Part shown: in pieces, positions 1-6,726 of the stretch
Layout: each line of letters starts with the position of its first letter
Position numbering within the stretch: the first letter of the stretch is position 1
Made by a program: the position numbers and the translations under genes
Notes under the pieces: model-generated
Seen by the model: only the letters and a program-made list of their open reading frames with translations
Database searches by the model: none
Told to the model about the DNA's origin: nothing
NCBI RefSeq assembly: GCF_015277855.1
Contig: NZ_CP063812.1
Span: forward strand, 372,001 to 436,000
Reading direction: 5' to 3'
DNA length: 64,000 bases
Source of the DNA: Microbacterium cremeum
GTDB taxonomy: Bacteria > Actinomycetota > Actinomycetes > Actinomycetales > Microbacteriaceae

Positions 1-1
1 G

Positions 2-1048
2 CCGCTCACCACCACCGAGGACGACGTGCGCCGGATCGCGGACGCCGTGGACCGCACCGGGCGCTCGGTCACGGTGACGTTCAACTACCGCTATGCACCC
101 CGCAACGCGTCGCTGAAGGACGTGATCCACGCGGGCGAGATCGGCGAGGTCACCTCGGTCCACTTCGAATGGGTGCTCGACACGTCGCACGGGGCGGACT
201 ACTTCCGCCGGTGGCATCGCGACAAGGCGAGCTCGGGAGGCCTACTGATCCACAAGGCCTCGCACCATTTCGATCTCGTCAACTGGTGGCTCGACGACGT
301 GCCGGCCCGCGTGTTCGCCAGTGGCGGGCTGCGGTTCTACGGCGCCGAGAACGCCCGCAGGCGCGGCATGGGGTCGCGGCCGCGCAGGGGCACGGAGGAC
401 TCGCCGCTGCGGGATGCATTCAGCCTCGACCTGCGCGAGGACCCGGTCCTGCGCGAGCTCTACTTCGAGCAGGAGTCGCACGACGGCTATCTTCGCGACC
501 GCGACGTCTTCGATCCCGGCATCTCGATCGAAGACAACCTCTCGCTCGTCGTGGACTTCGCTCGAGGCGCCTCGATGTCGTACTCGCTCAACGCCCATGC
601 GCCGTGGGAGGGATACACCGTCGCGGTCAACGGCACTCTCGGGCGTGCGGAACTCACGGTGGTCGAGCGAGGGGCCGTGCTGCTGGGCGACAGCGGGCGG
701 CCCGTCGTCGACCCGAGCGCCCGCCCCGGCGACGTCGAGCACGAGGACGGCCGGCCGGTGTCGGAGCGCCTCGTCGTCCAGCGGCACTTCGGCGCCGCGC
801 GCGGGGTTCCGATTCCCCAGGAGGACGGCGGTCACGGCGGTGGCGATGCCCGGCTGCTGTCCGAACTGTTCCGAGGATCCGGCGACGACCGGCTCGGCCG
901 CGCCGCGACGTGGCTCGACGGCGTCTGCTCGGTGGCCGTCGGGCTCGCCGGGAACCGATCCCTCGAGTCGGGCCAGGCGGTCGCGATCGACGACCTGGGC
1001 CTGGGCGCGGCGTCGAGGGCGTTCGCGGCCGGCATCCGCCAGCGCTGA
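2..1048 (+). CDS. Gfo/Idh/MocA family oxidoreductase, 5' truncated by the window
   Basis: This is the C-terminal 348 residues of an NAD(P)-dependent sugar oxidoreductase. The frame is open from base 2, and the first residues (PLTTTEDDVRRIADA) match the segment after the conserved EKP of the Gfo/Idh/MocA fold, so only the N-terminal Rossmann half is missing. Visible features are a FNYRYAP segment, an HKASHHFDLVNWW helix that places the usual catalytic/substrate His and Asp, and the C-terminal beta-sheet domain. The substrate cannot be told; the sugar genes downstream suggest an oxidised monosaccharide. The family assignment is firm and the role is unknown. The D-apiose dehydrogenase ApdG belongs to this broad family, but nothing here identifies this copy as ApdG. 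Confidence 0.85.
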   Translation, partial: PLTTTEDDVRRIADAVDRTGRSVTVTFNYRYAPRNASLKDVIHAGEIGEVTSVHFEWVLDTSHGADYFRRWHRDKASSGGLLIHKASHHFDLVNWWLDDVPARVFASGGLRFYGAENARRRGMGSRPRRGTEDSPLRDAFSLDLREDPVLRELYFEQESHDGYLRDRDVFDPGISIEDNLSLVVDFARGASMSYSLNAHAPWEGYTVAVNGTLGRAELTVVERGAVLLGDSGRPVVDPSARPGDVEHEDGRPVSERLVVQRHFGAARGVPIPQEDGGHGGGDARLLSELFRGSGDDRLGRAATWLDGVCSVAVGLAGNRSLESGQAVAIDDLGLGAASRAFAAGIRQR

Positions 1049-1066
1049 TGCCGCTGCGGCGGCGCG

Positions 1067-1213
1067 TCAGGCCGGCGGGTTGTCGGGGTCGAGGGTCTGG
1101 AGGGTGTCCTCCTCGACGGGATTGTCGGCCTCCAGCTGCTCCTCGGTCGTCGCGTCGCCGCCTGTCGGGTTGTCGTCTTCGGGGGTTCCGTCCTCGCTTC
1201 GCCGTTCGTCCAT
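1067..1213 (-). CDS. small acidic 48-residue conserved-type protein
   Basis: A short frame encodes MDERRSEDGTPEDDNPTGG... and ends in LDPDNPPA. It is extremely rich in Asp, Glu, Pro and Thr, with no hydrophobic segment, so it is probably a disordered cytoplasmic protein. A TACCGT box lies six bases before the ATG, the usual spacing for leaderless actinobacterial genes, and this supports the start. It sits in the gap between the oxidoreductase and the divergent LacI gene. I recall similar short acidic proteins in Microbacteriaceae, but no function is known to me. It was found by reading the gap directly. Confidence 0.6.
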   Translation of the reverse strand: MDERRSEDGTPEDDNPTGGDATTEEQLEADNPVEEDTLQTLDPDNPPA

Positions 1214-1290
1214 GGGTTCACGGTAGCCCCGGCGGCGGTGTCGTGGGTGAGCGCGAGGCTCCTCTTGACTCTCCGGCGCGACGGTGTCAC

Positions 1291-1306
1291 TGTAGAGCGG
1301 TCTACA
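1291..1306. promoter_or_regulatory. candidate LacI-family operator (perfect inverted repeat)
   Basis: TGTAGAGCGGTCTACA is a perfect 6-4-6 inverted repeat about 60-75 bases upstream of the LacI -10 box. A 13/16 match, CGTATAACGGTCTACA, lies at 6629-6644 in the divergent sugar promoter. This suggests that the regulator at 1380 controls itself and the ABC importer/rhamnosidase region. The repeat and match are seen directly; binding is inferred. Confidence 0.55.
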
Positions 1307-1367
1307 TCCGTGCGGACGGCGATCTGCTCCGCCGTCCCGTCCGCCTGCCGTGCCTCCCCCTCGCCAC

Positions 1368-1379
1368 TACCCTCATGTC
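1368..1379 (+). promoter_or_regulatory. -10 box for the leaderless LacI gene
   Basis: TACCCT at 1368-1373 is followed by six bases and then the ATG at 1380. This is the classic spacing for a leaderless transcript, and it favours 1380 over an upstream in-frame start at 1350. Confidence 0.5.
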
Positions 1380-2390
1380 ATGACTGACCAGCGACCGCGT
1401 GCCGCCACCATCGAAGACGTCGCGCAAGCCGCGGGCGTCTCGCGGGCCGCGGTGTCGAAGGTGCTGCGCAACGCGTACGGCGTGAGCGACGCGATGCGCG
1501 AGCGGGTCACCGCCGCGATGACCGAGCTCAACTACCGTCCGCGGATCGCGGCGCGGGCGATGCGGGGCCGCACCTACACGATCGGCATCGAGCTGCCCGG
1601 ACTGTCGAACCAGTTCTTCACGCGCATCGTGCAGGGCGCGAGCGCCGCACTCGAAGGCACGCCGTACCAGTTGATCATCGCGCCCGCAGAGGCCGGGTCG
1701 CGCAGGGGGTACCGGGCGCTGGAGGCCCTGGTCGACCGGCAGGTCGACGGAGTCATCGCGGTGTCGCCGCGCGTCGACGAGACCGCGCTCGAGCGGATCG
1801 CCGCGTCGGTGCCCGTCGTGATGTTCGGACGCCACGACACGTCCGACCGCTACGACGTCGTGGCCGGCGACGACGCCGCGGGTGCGCGCGCCGCGATGCG
1901 CCACCTCCTTGAACTCGGGCACACCCGCATCGCGCATCTCACCCTCGGCGAGTCGCGCGAAGACGACCCGTTCCCGCACGGCGTGCGGCTGCGGGAGTAC
2001 TCGCGCGCGATGGCTGCGGCCGGGCGTGCCGAGGCGGCCGAGGTGTGGCGGACCGACGAGGGCGATGCGCACGCATACGACGTCGTGCGCCGGCGGCTCG
2101 CCGAGGGCACCGACGTGACGGCGGTGTTCGCCGCTCACGACGAGCTCGCGTTCGGGGCCCTCCGCGCGGTTCTCGAAGCGGGCGGGCCGTTGGCGGTCGT
2201 GGGCTACGACGACGTCCCGCTGGCATCGCATCCCGCGTTCGGGCTCACGACCGTGCACCAGCCGGGAGAGGCGATGGGGGCGCGTGCCGTCGAGATGCTG
2301 CTGGAGCGGTTCGCCGGTCGCGCCGAGGCCGCACACCAGATCTTCGATGCCGAGCTGATCGTGCGGGCATCCGCCCGGCCGCCGGCCTGA
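1380..2390 (+). CDS. LacI family sugar-responsive transcriptional regulator
   Basis: This 336-residue repressor has the full LacI layout. The N-terminal helix-turn-helix (TIEDVAQAAGVSRAAVSKVLR, about residues 8-28) and hinge helix (NYRPRIAARAMRG) are followed by a periplasmic-binding-like effector domain, with the typical GYDDVPLASHPAFGLTTVHQP near the C terminus. The start is set by the leaderless -10 box. It is transcribed away from the acidic small gene and is followed by the nucleotidyltransferase-like gene. A palindrome at 1291-1306 and its relative at 6629-6644 are candidate operators, so the likely role is control of the 3260-6473 importer and the rhamnosidases. The effector sugar is unknown. 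Confidence 0.9.
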   Translation: MTDQRPRAATIEDVAQAAGVSRAAVSKVLRNAYGVSDAMRERVTAAMTELNYRPRIAARAMRGRTYTIGIELPGLSNQFFTRIVQGASAALEGTPYQLIIAPAEAGSRRGYRALEALVDRQVDGVIAVSPRVDETALERIAASVPVVMFGRHDTSDRYDVVAGDDAAGARAAMRHLLELGHTRIAHLTLGESREDDPFPHGVRLREYSRAMAAAGRAEAAEVWRTDEGDAHAYDVVRRRLAEGTDVTAVFAAHDELAFGALRAVLEAGGPLAVVGYDDVPLASHPAFGLTTVHQPGEAMGARAVEMLLERFAGRAEAAHQIFDAELIVRASARPPA

Positions 2391-2461
2391 CCGGAGCCGG
2401 CGCCGTCGACCCGCCATCCGGGCCGGCGCCGGACGCCGACGATCGTTGCGAAGGAGCAGAC

Positions 2462-3244
2462 GTGGAGCAGCAGGAACGGGCGCTCAGCGCCTATGTCGAA
2501 TCCGTGCGCGGGGAGCCCGGAGCGCTCGCCGTCGTGCTGGTCGGATCTGTCGCCCAGGGCAGGGAGCGCGACGACTCGGACGTCGACGTGTACTTCGTCG
2601 TCGACGAGGAGCGGTTCGCGGCCGAAACCGCGGCGGGGCGTTTCGCGTGGATCGAGCGTCAGGGCGTCGACTACCCGGGCTCGTACATCGACATCAAGCT
2701 CGCGAGCCCTTCGTACCTGGAAGCGGCCGCCGAGCGCGCAGACGATCCCACCAGGGCCTCGTTCCAGGACGCGCGGGTGGTGTGGAGCGAGCTGCCCGGC
2801 CTCGAGGGGCTCATCGAGCGGATCACGTCGCTGCCCGACGACGTGTGGGACGAGCGCGTGCGGTCGCATCTCTCGCAGGCGCGGCTCTACGGCGGCTACT
2901 TCCTGCGGCAGGCGGTGGAGCGCGACGACCAGTTCCTGCGGGCCCACGCCGGCGCGCACCTCGCGCTCGCGGCGGCGCGCGCAGCTCTGGCGGCGGCCCA
3001 CGTGATGCTTCCCGGCCCGAAGTACGTCTCGAAGCTCGTCCGCTCGGTGCCGACGCCCGCGGGCTTCGTCGAAGCCTGGGAGCGAGTCGTCGCGGAACCC
3101 GGCATCGCTTCCGGCCGCACCCTCCTCGACATCCTGTTCTCGTGGCTCGGCGCAGGGCTCGGTCAGGACGAGACGCTGTCGATCTTCATCCGCGACAACG
3201 AGCTCGCGTGGCTGCGCGGGACGGTCCCGGCCGAGTACTGGTGA
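2462..3244 (+). CDS. nucleotidyltransferase (Pol beta superfamily) domain protein
   Basis: This 260-residue protein carries the minimal nucleotidyltransferase signature near its N terminus, GSVAQGRERDDSDVDVYF (about residues 27-44), with the metal-binding D-x-D pair. The rest is alpha-helical and resembles the C-terminal part of aminoglycoside-adenylyltransferase-like and DUF4037-type proteins. GTG at 2462 is chosen because AAGGAG lies five bases upstream. It ends 15 bases before the convergent importer operon. The substrate is unknown; neither an antibiotic nor a toxin-antitoxin role is supported by the context. Confidence 0.75.
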   Translation: MEQQERALSAYVESVRGEPGALAVVLVGSVAQGRERDDSDVDVYFVVDEERFAAETAAGRFAWIERQGVDYPGSYIDIKLASPSYLEAAAERADDPTRASFQDARVVWSELPGLEGLIERITSLPDDVWDERVRSHLSQARLYGGYFLRQAVERDDQFLRAHAGAHLALAAARAALAAAHVMLPGPKYVSKLVRSVPTPAGFVEAWERVVAEPGIASGRTLLDILFSWLGAGLGQDETLSIFIRDNELAWLRGTVPAEYW

Positions 3245-3259
3245 ACGGGATGCCGCGAC

Positions 3260-4168
3260 TCAGCCCTTGACCGCGCCGCTGGTCATGCCGGCCACGATCT
3301 GCCGGTTGAAGAAGATGTACATGATCAGCGGCGGGATCGTGATGAGCAGGATGTCCATGAACAGCAGGTTCCACTGGCTCGCGGCCTGGCTCTGGAAGTT
3401 GTAGAGCGTCAGCTGGACGGTCGCGTTCGCGTCGCCGGGGAGGAAGTACAGCGGGCCGGTGAAGTCGTTGAACACCGCGACGGCCTGGACGACGATCACG
3501 GTCACGACGACCGGCTTCAGCAGCGGGAGCACGACGGTGAAGAACAGCCGCATCGGGCCGGCGCCGTCGATGATCGCGGCCTCGTCGAGCTCTTTGGGGA
3601 TCGTGGCGACGAACGCCCGGAACAGCAGGATGCAGAACGAGAGGCCGAAGGTGGCTTCGATGAGGATCATGCCCGGCATGGTCTTGAAGATCCCGAGCGT
3701 CTGCATGACCCAGATCGTGGGGACGACGGCCGGCGGCACGATGAGGCCGGCGAGCACGAAGAAGTTGATCAGGTGGTTCCAGCGCGACTTGCGTCGCTGC
3801 AGCACGTAGCCGACCATCGCGGCGAAGACCACCATGATGGCGACGGAGGCGACCGTGAGGATCGTGCTGTTGATGAACGCGCGCACGATGATGAAGTCGC
3901 GGGTCTGGAGCACGGTGAGGAAGTTCTCCCAGAGCTGCCAGCCCTGCTGCGGCAGCGAGAACTCGAAGAGCGAGGCCTCCTGGGTGCTCTTCGCGGCCGT
4001 GAGGAAGATGAACGCGAACGGCACGATGAACACGATGATCGACACGACGATCGCGATGACGCCGAGCAGGTACTTGCGGACGAAGCGCCGCAGCGTCATC
4101 GGCCGGCGGTCCTGGCGGGTGCGGGAGGGCTTGGCCCCCGCGGTGGTGAGGGTGCGCGTGAGGGTCAT
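3260..4168 (-). CDS. carbohydrate ABC transporter permease (MalG type, CUT1)
   Basis: This is the second inner-membrane subunit of a sugar importer, 302 residues, with a cytoplasmic N-terminal arm and about six membrane helices. The binding-protein-dependent transport (EAA) loop is clear at ELDEAAIIDGAGPMRLFFTVVLPLLKP. It ends in GMTSGAVKG, typical of MalG homologues. Its ATG overlaps the stop of the upstream permease gene (ATGA), so the two are translationally coupled. It works with the MalF-type partner (4165-5088) and the binding protein (5169-6473). No ATPase gene is present, as is usual for CUT1 systems that share one MsmK-type ATPase. Confidence 0.93.
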   Translation of the reverse strand: MTLTRTLTTAGAKPSRTRQDRRPMTLRRFVRKYLLGVIAIVVSIIVFIVPFAFIFLTAAKSTQEASLFEFSLPQQGWQLWENFLTVLQTRDFIIVRAFINSTILTVASVAIMVVFAAMVGYVLQRRKSRWNHLINFFVLAGLIVPPAVVPTIWVMQTLGIFKTMPGMILIEATFGLSFCILLFRAFVATIPKELDEAAIIDGAGPMRLFFTVVLPLLKPVVVTVIVVQAVAVFNDFTGPLYFLPGDANATVQLTLYNFQSQAASQWNLLFMDILLITIPPLIMYIFFNRQIVAGMTSGAVKG

Positions 4169-5088
4169 GACTCCACCTGCCGGCGGTTGAGGTAGTACGA
4201 GATGGGCACGATGATCGCCGTCACGATGACGAACAGGACGACGTTGCCGGCGGTGGAGAGCCCGTAGAAGCCGGCCTGGTACTGCTTGTAGATGACCGAG
4301 GCGATGACGTCGGACGAGAACCCCGGTCCGCCGCGTGTCATGGCCCAGATGAGCTCGAACGACCGCAGGCCGCCGATGAGCGAGAGCAGGACGACGGTCG
4401 CGGTGGCCGGCCGCACCAGCGGGAGCGTGATGTTCCAGAAGCTCTTCCACGACCCGGCGCCGTCGACCTTCGCGGCCTCGAAGTACTCCTGCGGGATCGC
4501 CACGATGCCGGCGATGTAGATGAGCGTCGCGATCCCGACGCCCTTCCAGACGTCGACGAGCGCGACCGAGAACAGCGCCCATGCGGGATCGGTGAGCCAG
4601 CCGGGCCCTTGGATGCCGAACGTCGCGAGCGTCTTGTTGATGAGGCCGTCGAACGGGTCCATCAGCACCTTGAACGTGATCCCGACGCCGATGGTCGACA
4701 CGAGCACCGGGAAGAAGATCGTCGAACGCAGGTAGCCGCGGCCGAGGATGGACCCGGTGAGCAGCACCGCCAGCGCGAGGCCGAGCACGACCTTCAGGGC
4801 AGAGGTCAGGAACCCGTAGACGAAGGTGTTGACCAGGCCCTGGAACAGCATCGGCTCGGTGAAGAACGTGACGAAGTTGTCCAGGCCGATGAACTCGACG
4901 TCGAACAGCGACCACCGGGTGAGGGCGAAGTAGAACGACGCGAACGTCGGCACGGCGAACAGCACGACATAGAGCACCCCGGACGGGATGTAGAACCACG
5001 TCGGGTACATGCTCCTCATCGGCCGCCGCTTCTCGGGCGGGGGCGGCGGGGCGGTCTTCTCGCGCGGGCGTTCCGCGATCGTCGTCAT
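4165..5088 (-). CDS. sugar ABC transporter permease (MalF type, CUT1)
   Basis: A 307-residue permease with an N-terminal cytoplasmic stretch of prolines and basic residues, then six or so hydrophobic helices starting at FYIPSGVLYVVLFAVPTFASF. The EAA loop reads EYFEAAKVDGAGSWKSFWNITLPLVRP. It is the middle gene of an importer operon and shares an ATGA overlap with the next permease. GGAGATGAC directly before the ATG at 5088 supports the start. An 11-base-pair hairpin at 5109-5140 separates it from the binding-protein gene and would let the binding protein be made in excess. Confidence 0.93.
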   Translation of the reverse strand: MTTIAERPREKTAPPPPPEKRRPMRSMYPTWFYIPSGVLYVVLFAVPTFASFYFALTRWSLFDVEFIGLDNFVTFFTEPMLFQGLVNTFVYGFLTSALKVVLGLALAVLLTGSILGRGYLRSTIFFPVLVSTIGVGITFKVLMDPFDGLINKTLATFGIQGPGWLTDPAWALFSVALVDVWKGVGIATLIYIAGIVAIPQEYFEAAKVDGAGSWKSFWNITLPLVRPATATVVLLSLIGGLRSFELIWAMTRGGPGFSSDVIASVIYKQYQAGFYGLSTAGNVVLFVIVTAIIVPISYYLNRRQVES

Positions 5089-5108
5089 GTCATCTCCATC
5101 GATGCGGA

Positions 5109-5140
5109 GGGAGGCCGCGGCGCGGGCGACGCGGCCCCCC
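5109..5140 (-). terminator. intercistronic hairpin (attenuator) after the binding-protein gene
   Basis: The arms GGGAGGCCGCG (5109-5119) and CGCGGCCCCCC (5130-5140) pair over 11 positions (ten Watson-Crick and one G-U in the minus-strand RNA) with a 10-base loop. It lies between the binding-protein stop and the first permease. There is no U tract, so it is more likely an mRNA-stabilising or partial termination element than a full terminator. Confidence 0.5.
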
Positions 5141-5168
5141 TCTTCCTACAGGTCTCAGGACCGGCGCC

Positions 5169-6473
5169 TCACCAGCCTTCCAGGCCCAGCTGCTGCGCCT
5201 GCTTGACGACATCCTCGTCGTAGAGGGCGGCGCCGGCGGCGGCGGGACGGATGCCGGAACCCACCTCGACCGTGATGTTCTCGAGGTTCGGCCCCTTGAT
5301 GGGCGACAGGAACTCGAGCGCGGGGTTGGTGTCGCCCTCGTCGAAGTACGGCTGCATGTCCTTCAGCAGACCCGGCACGTCCTCCGGGAGCGTGCACGCG
5401 CTGGTCGCGAACGGCCCGCTGGGCACCATCACCGTGGTCTGGACCTCGCAGCCGCTCTCCGAGTTGAGGAAGGCGACGAAGGTCTTGGCGGCCTCGAGCT
5501 TGTCGCCCTCGGTGGTCTTGGGGATGTAGACCGCGTTGGGCAGCCACACCGTGAGCTTGGTGTCGTCCGCGTTCTGCGCCGGCAGCGGGAACACGCCGAT
5601 GTTCTCGATCTCGTCCGGGTAGTTCTGCTGGAAGGTGGTGACGATGCCGGTGAGGATCGGGTAGTGCGCACCCTCGCCGGTGGCGACCATGCGCGCCCCG
5701 TCGTCGTACACGGCCGAGGCGAAGTCCTCGTTCCACCATCCGGCGTCGAAGCCGTCCTGTTGGTTCGCGAAGCCCTGGAGGGCCGGCTCGTCGACGTACT
5801 TCCGGTTGCCGGCGGTGTACTCCTCCGCCCAGTCGGGATCCTGCGCGAGCACGTTGCCGAAGTCGCCCAGTACGAACAGTTGGCTGGTCCAGGTGTCGCC
5901 GTACGTCTGGATGACGGGCGCGATCCCGGCGGCCTTGATCGCCTCGTTGTTCTCGGAGAACTCCTCCCACGTCGTGGGCACATCGAGGCCGAGGTCGGCG
6001 TAGACCTGCTTGTTGTAGACGACCGCGCCGGCCTGGGTCGCACCGAAGGGAGCGCCGTAGATGCCGTTGTCGGTGGAGACGACGGCCGCCATCGTGTCGA
6101 TGAGGTCGCCGACCCACGGCTGGTCGTCGAGCGGCACGAGGTTCTGGTCGGGGTTGAGCGCCTGGAACAGCGACCCCGAGTTGTAGTAGAAGACGTCCTC
6201 CATCTCGCCTGTGGCGAGCTTGGTCTTCATGAGGTTGTCGCCTTCGGTGCCGGCCGGCTGGGTCTCGAGCCGCACGCGGATGTCGGGGTTCTCGGCTTCG
6301 AACGCCTCGATGAGCGCTTCGGCGACCTCCACGTTGGTGCCGGTGTTCTGGGTGAGGAACGAGATCTCGACCGTTCCGTCGTCGCCGCTGCCGCTGCACG
6401 CCGCGAGCGGCAGCGCCAGCGCGGCGATGCCCGCCGTCGCGACGAGCAATCTGCGGGTGTGAATGCTCTTCAT
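5169..6473 (-). CDS. sugar-binding lipoprotein of ABC transporter (CUT1)
   Basis: This 434-residue extracellular solute-binding protein has a basic N terminus, a hydrophobic stretch and a lipobox LAAC near residue 26, so it should be a membrane-anchored lipoprotein. The mature part shows the family-1 binding-protein order: an ISFLTQNTGTNVEVAEALIEAF start, a TWEEFSENNEAIKAAGI segment, and aromatic-rich sugar-contact loops. A strong GAGGAGG ribosome site precedes the ATG at 6473. It is the first gene of the importer operon; the promoter and operator-like sites lie at 6550-6600. Given the adjacent rhamnosidases, the cargo is probably a rhamnose-containing oligosaccharide (inference). Confidence 0.93.
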   Translation of the reverse strand: MKSIHTRRLLVATAGIAALALPLAACSGSGDDGTVEISFLTQNTGTNVEVAEALIEAFEAENPDIRVRLETQPAGTEGDNLMKTKLATGEMEDVFYYNSGSLFQALNPDQNLVPLDDQPWVGDLIDTMAAVVSTDNGIYGAPFGATQAGAVVYNKQVYADLGLDVPTTWEEFSENNEAIKAAGIAPVIQTYGDTWTSQLFVLGDFGNVLAQDPDWAEEYTAGNRKYVDEPALQGFANQQDGFDAGWWNEDFASAVYDDGARMVATGEGAHYPILTGIVTTFQQNYPDEIENIGVFPLPAQNADDTKLTVWLPNAVYIPKTTEGDKLEAAKTFVAFLNSESGCEVQTTVMVPSGPFATSACTLPEDVPGLLKDMQPYFDEGDTNPALEFLSPIKGPNLENITVEVGSGIRPAAAGAALYDEDVVKQAQQLGLEGW

Positions 6474-6549
6474 CCTTTACCTCCTCGTAAAGCCGAGCGG
6501 CCGATCCGCCCACGCTGCCGGATTTCCCTGGTGCTGCGTCGAAGGGCTA

Positions 6550-6600
6550 TTGAAACCATTCAACTTCTCGTACGGTACGTCCCGCCGGGGGAGGCGTCAA
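6550..6600 (-). promoter_or_regulatory. promoter of the importer operon with LacI-like operator
   Basis: On the minus strand, TTGACG (6595-6600) and TACCGT (6572-6577) are separated by exactly 17 bases, a strong housekeeping-type promoter. TTGAAACCATTCAA (6550-6563), an inverted repeat resembling LacI-family operators, lies at the expected transcription start, so a bound repressor would block initiation. Confidence 0.6.
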
Positions 6601-6628
6601 CAGTGATCCCGAAAGCGCCGATTACGAT

Positions 6629-6680
6629 CGTATAACGGTCTACACTTTGTTTGACAACCAGACCTGAATCGTTTCACGAT
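6629..6680 (+). promoter_or_regulatory. promoter and two operator-like sites upstream of the first rhamnosidase
   Basis: TTGACA at 6651-6656 is a perfect -35; the -10 would fall around 6674-6680. CGTATAACGGTCTACA (6629-6644) matches 13 of 16 bases of the palindrome at 1291-1306. TGAATCGTTTCA (6665-6676) has the LacI-family centre (compare TGAAACGTTTCA) and overlaps the expected -10. The region therefore looks able to bind more than one repressor. Confidence 0.5.
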
Positions 6681-6726
6681 GGAGGAGCGGACGGCGAAGA
6701 AGCTGTCCGCCGAAAGGACTCCGGCC

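Noticed and set aside
2462..3244. Antibiotic-resistance nucleotidyltransferase or toxin-antitoxin component
   Set aside because: Only the generic nucleotidyltransferase motif is present, with no partner gene and no resistance context.
6679..6726. Alternative upstream start for the first rhamnosidase
   Set aside because: ATG 6679 overlaps the expected -10 region and operator; ATG 6727 has a good ribosome site and begins at the domain edge.
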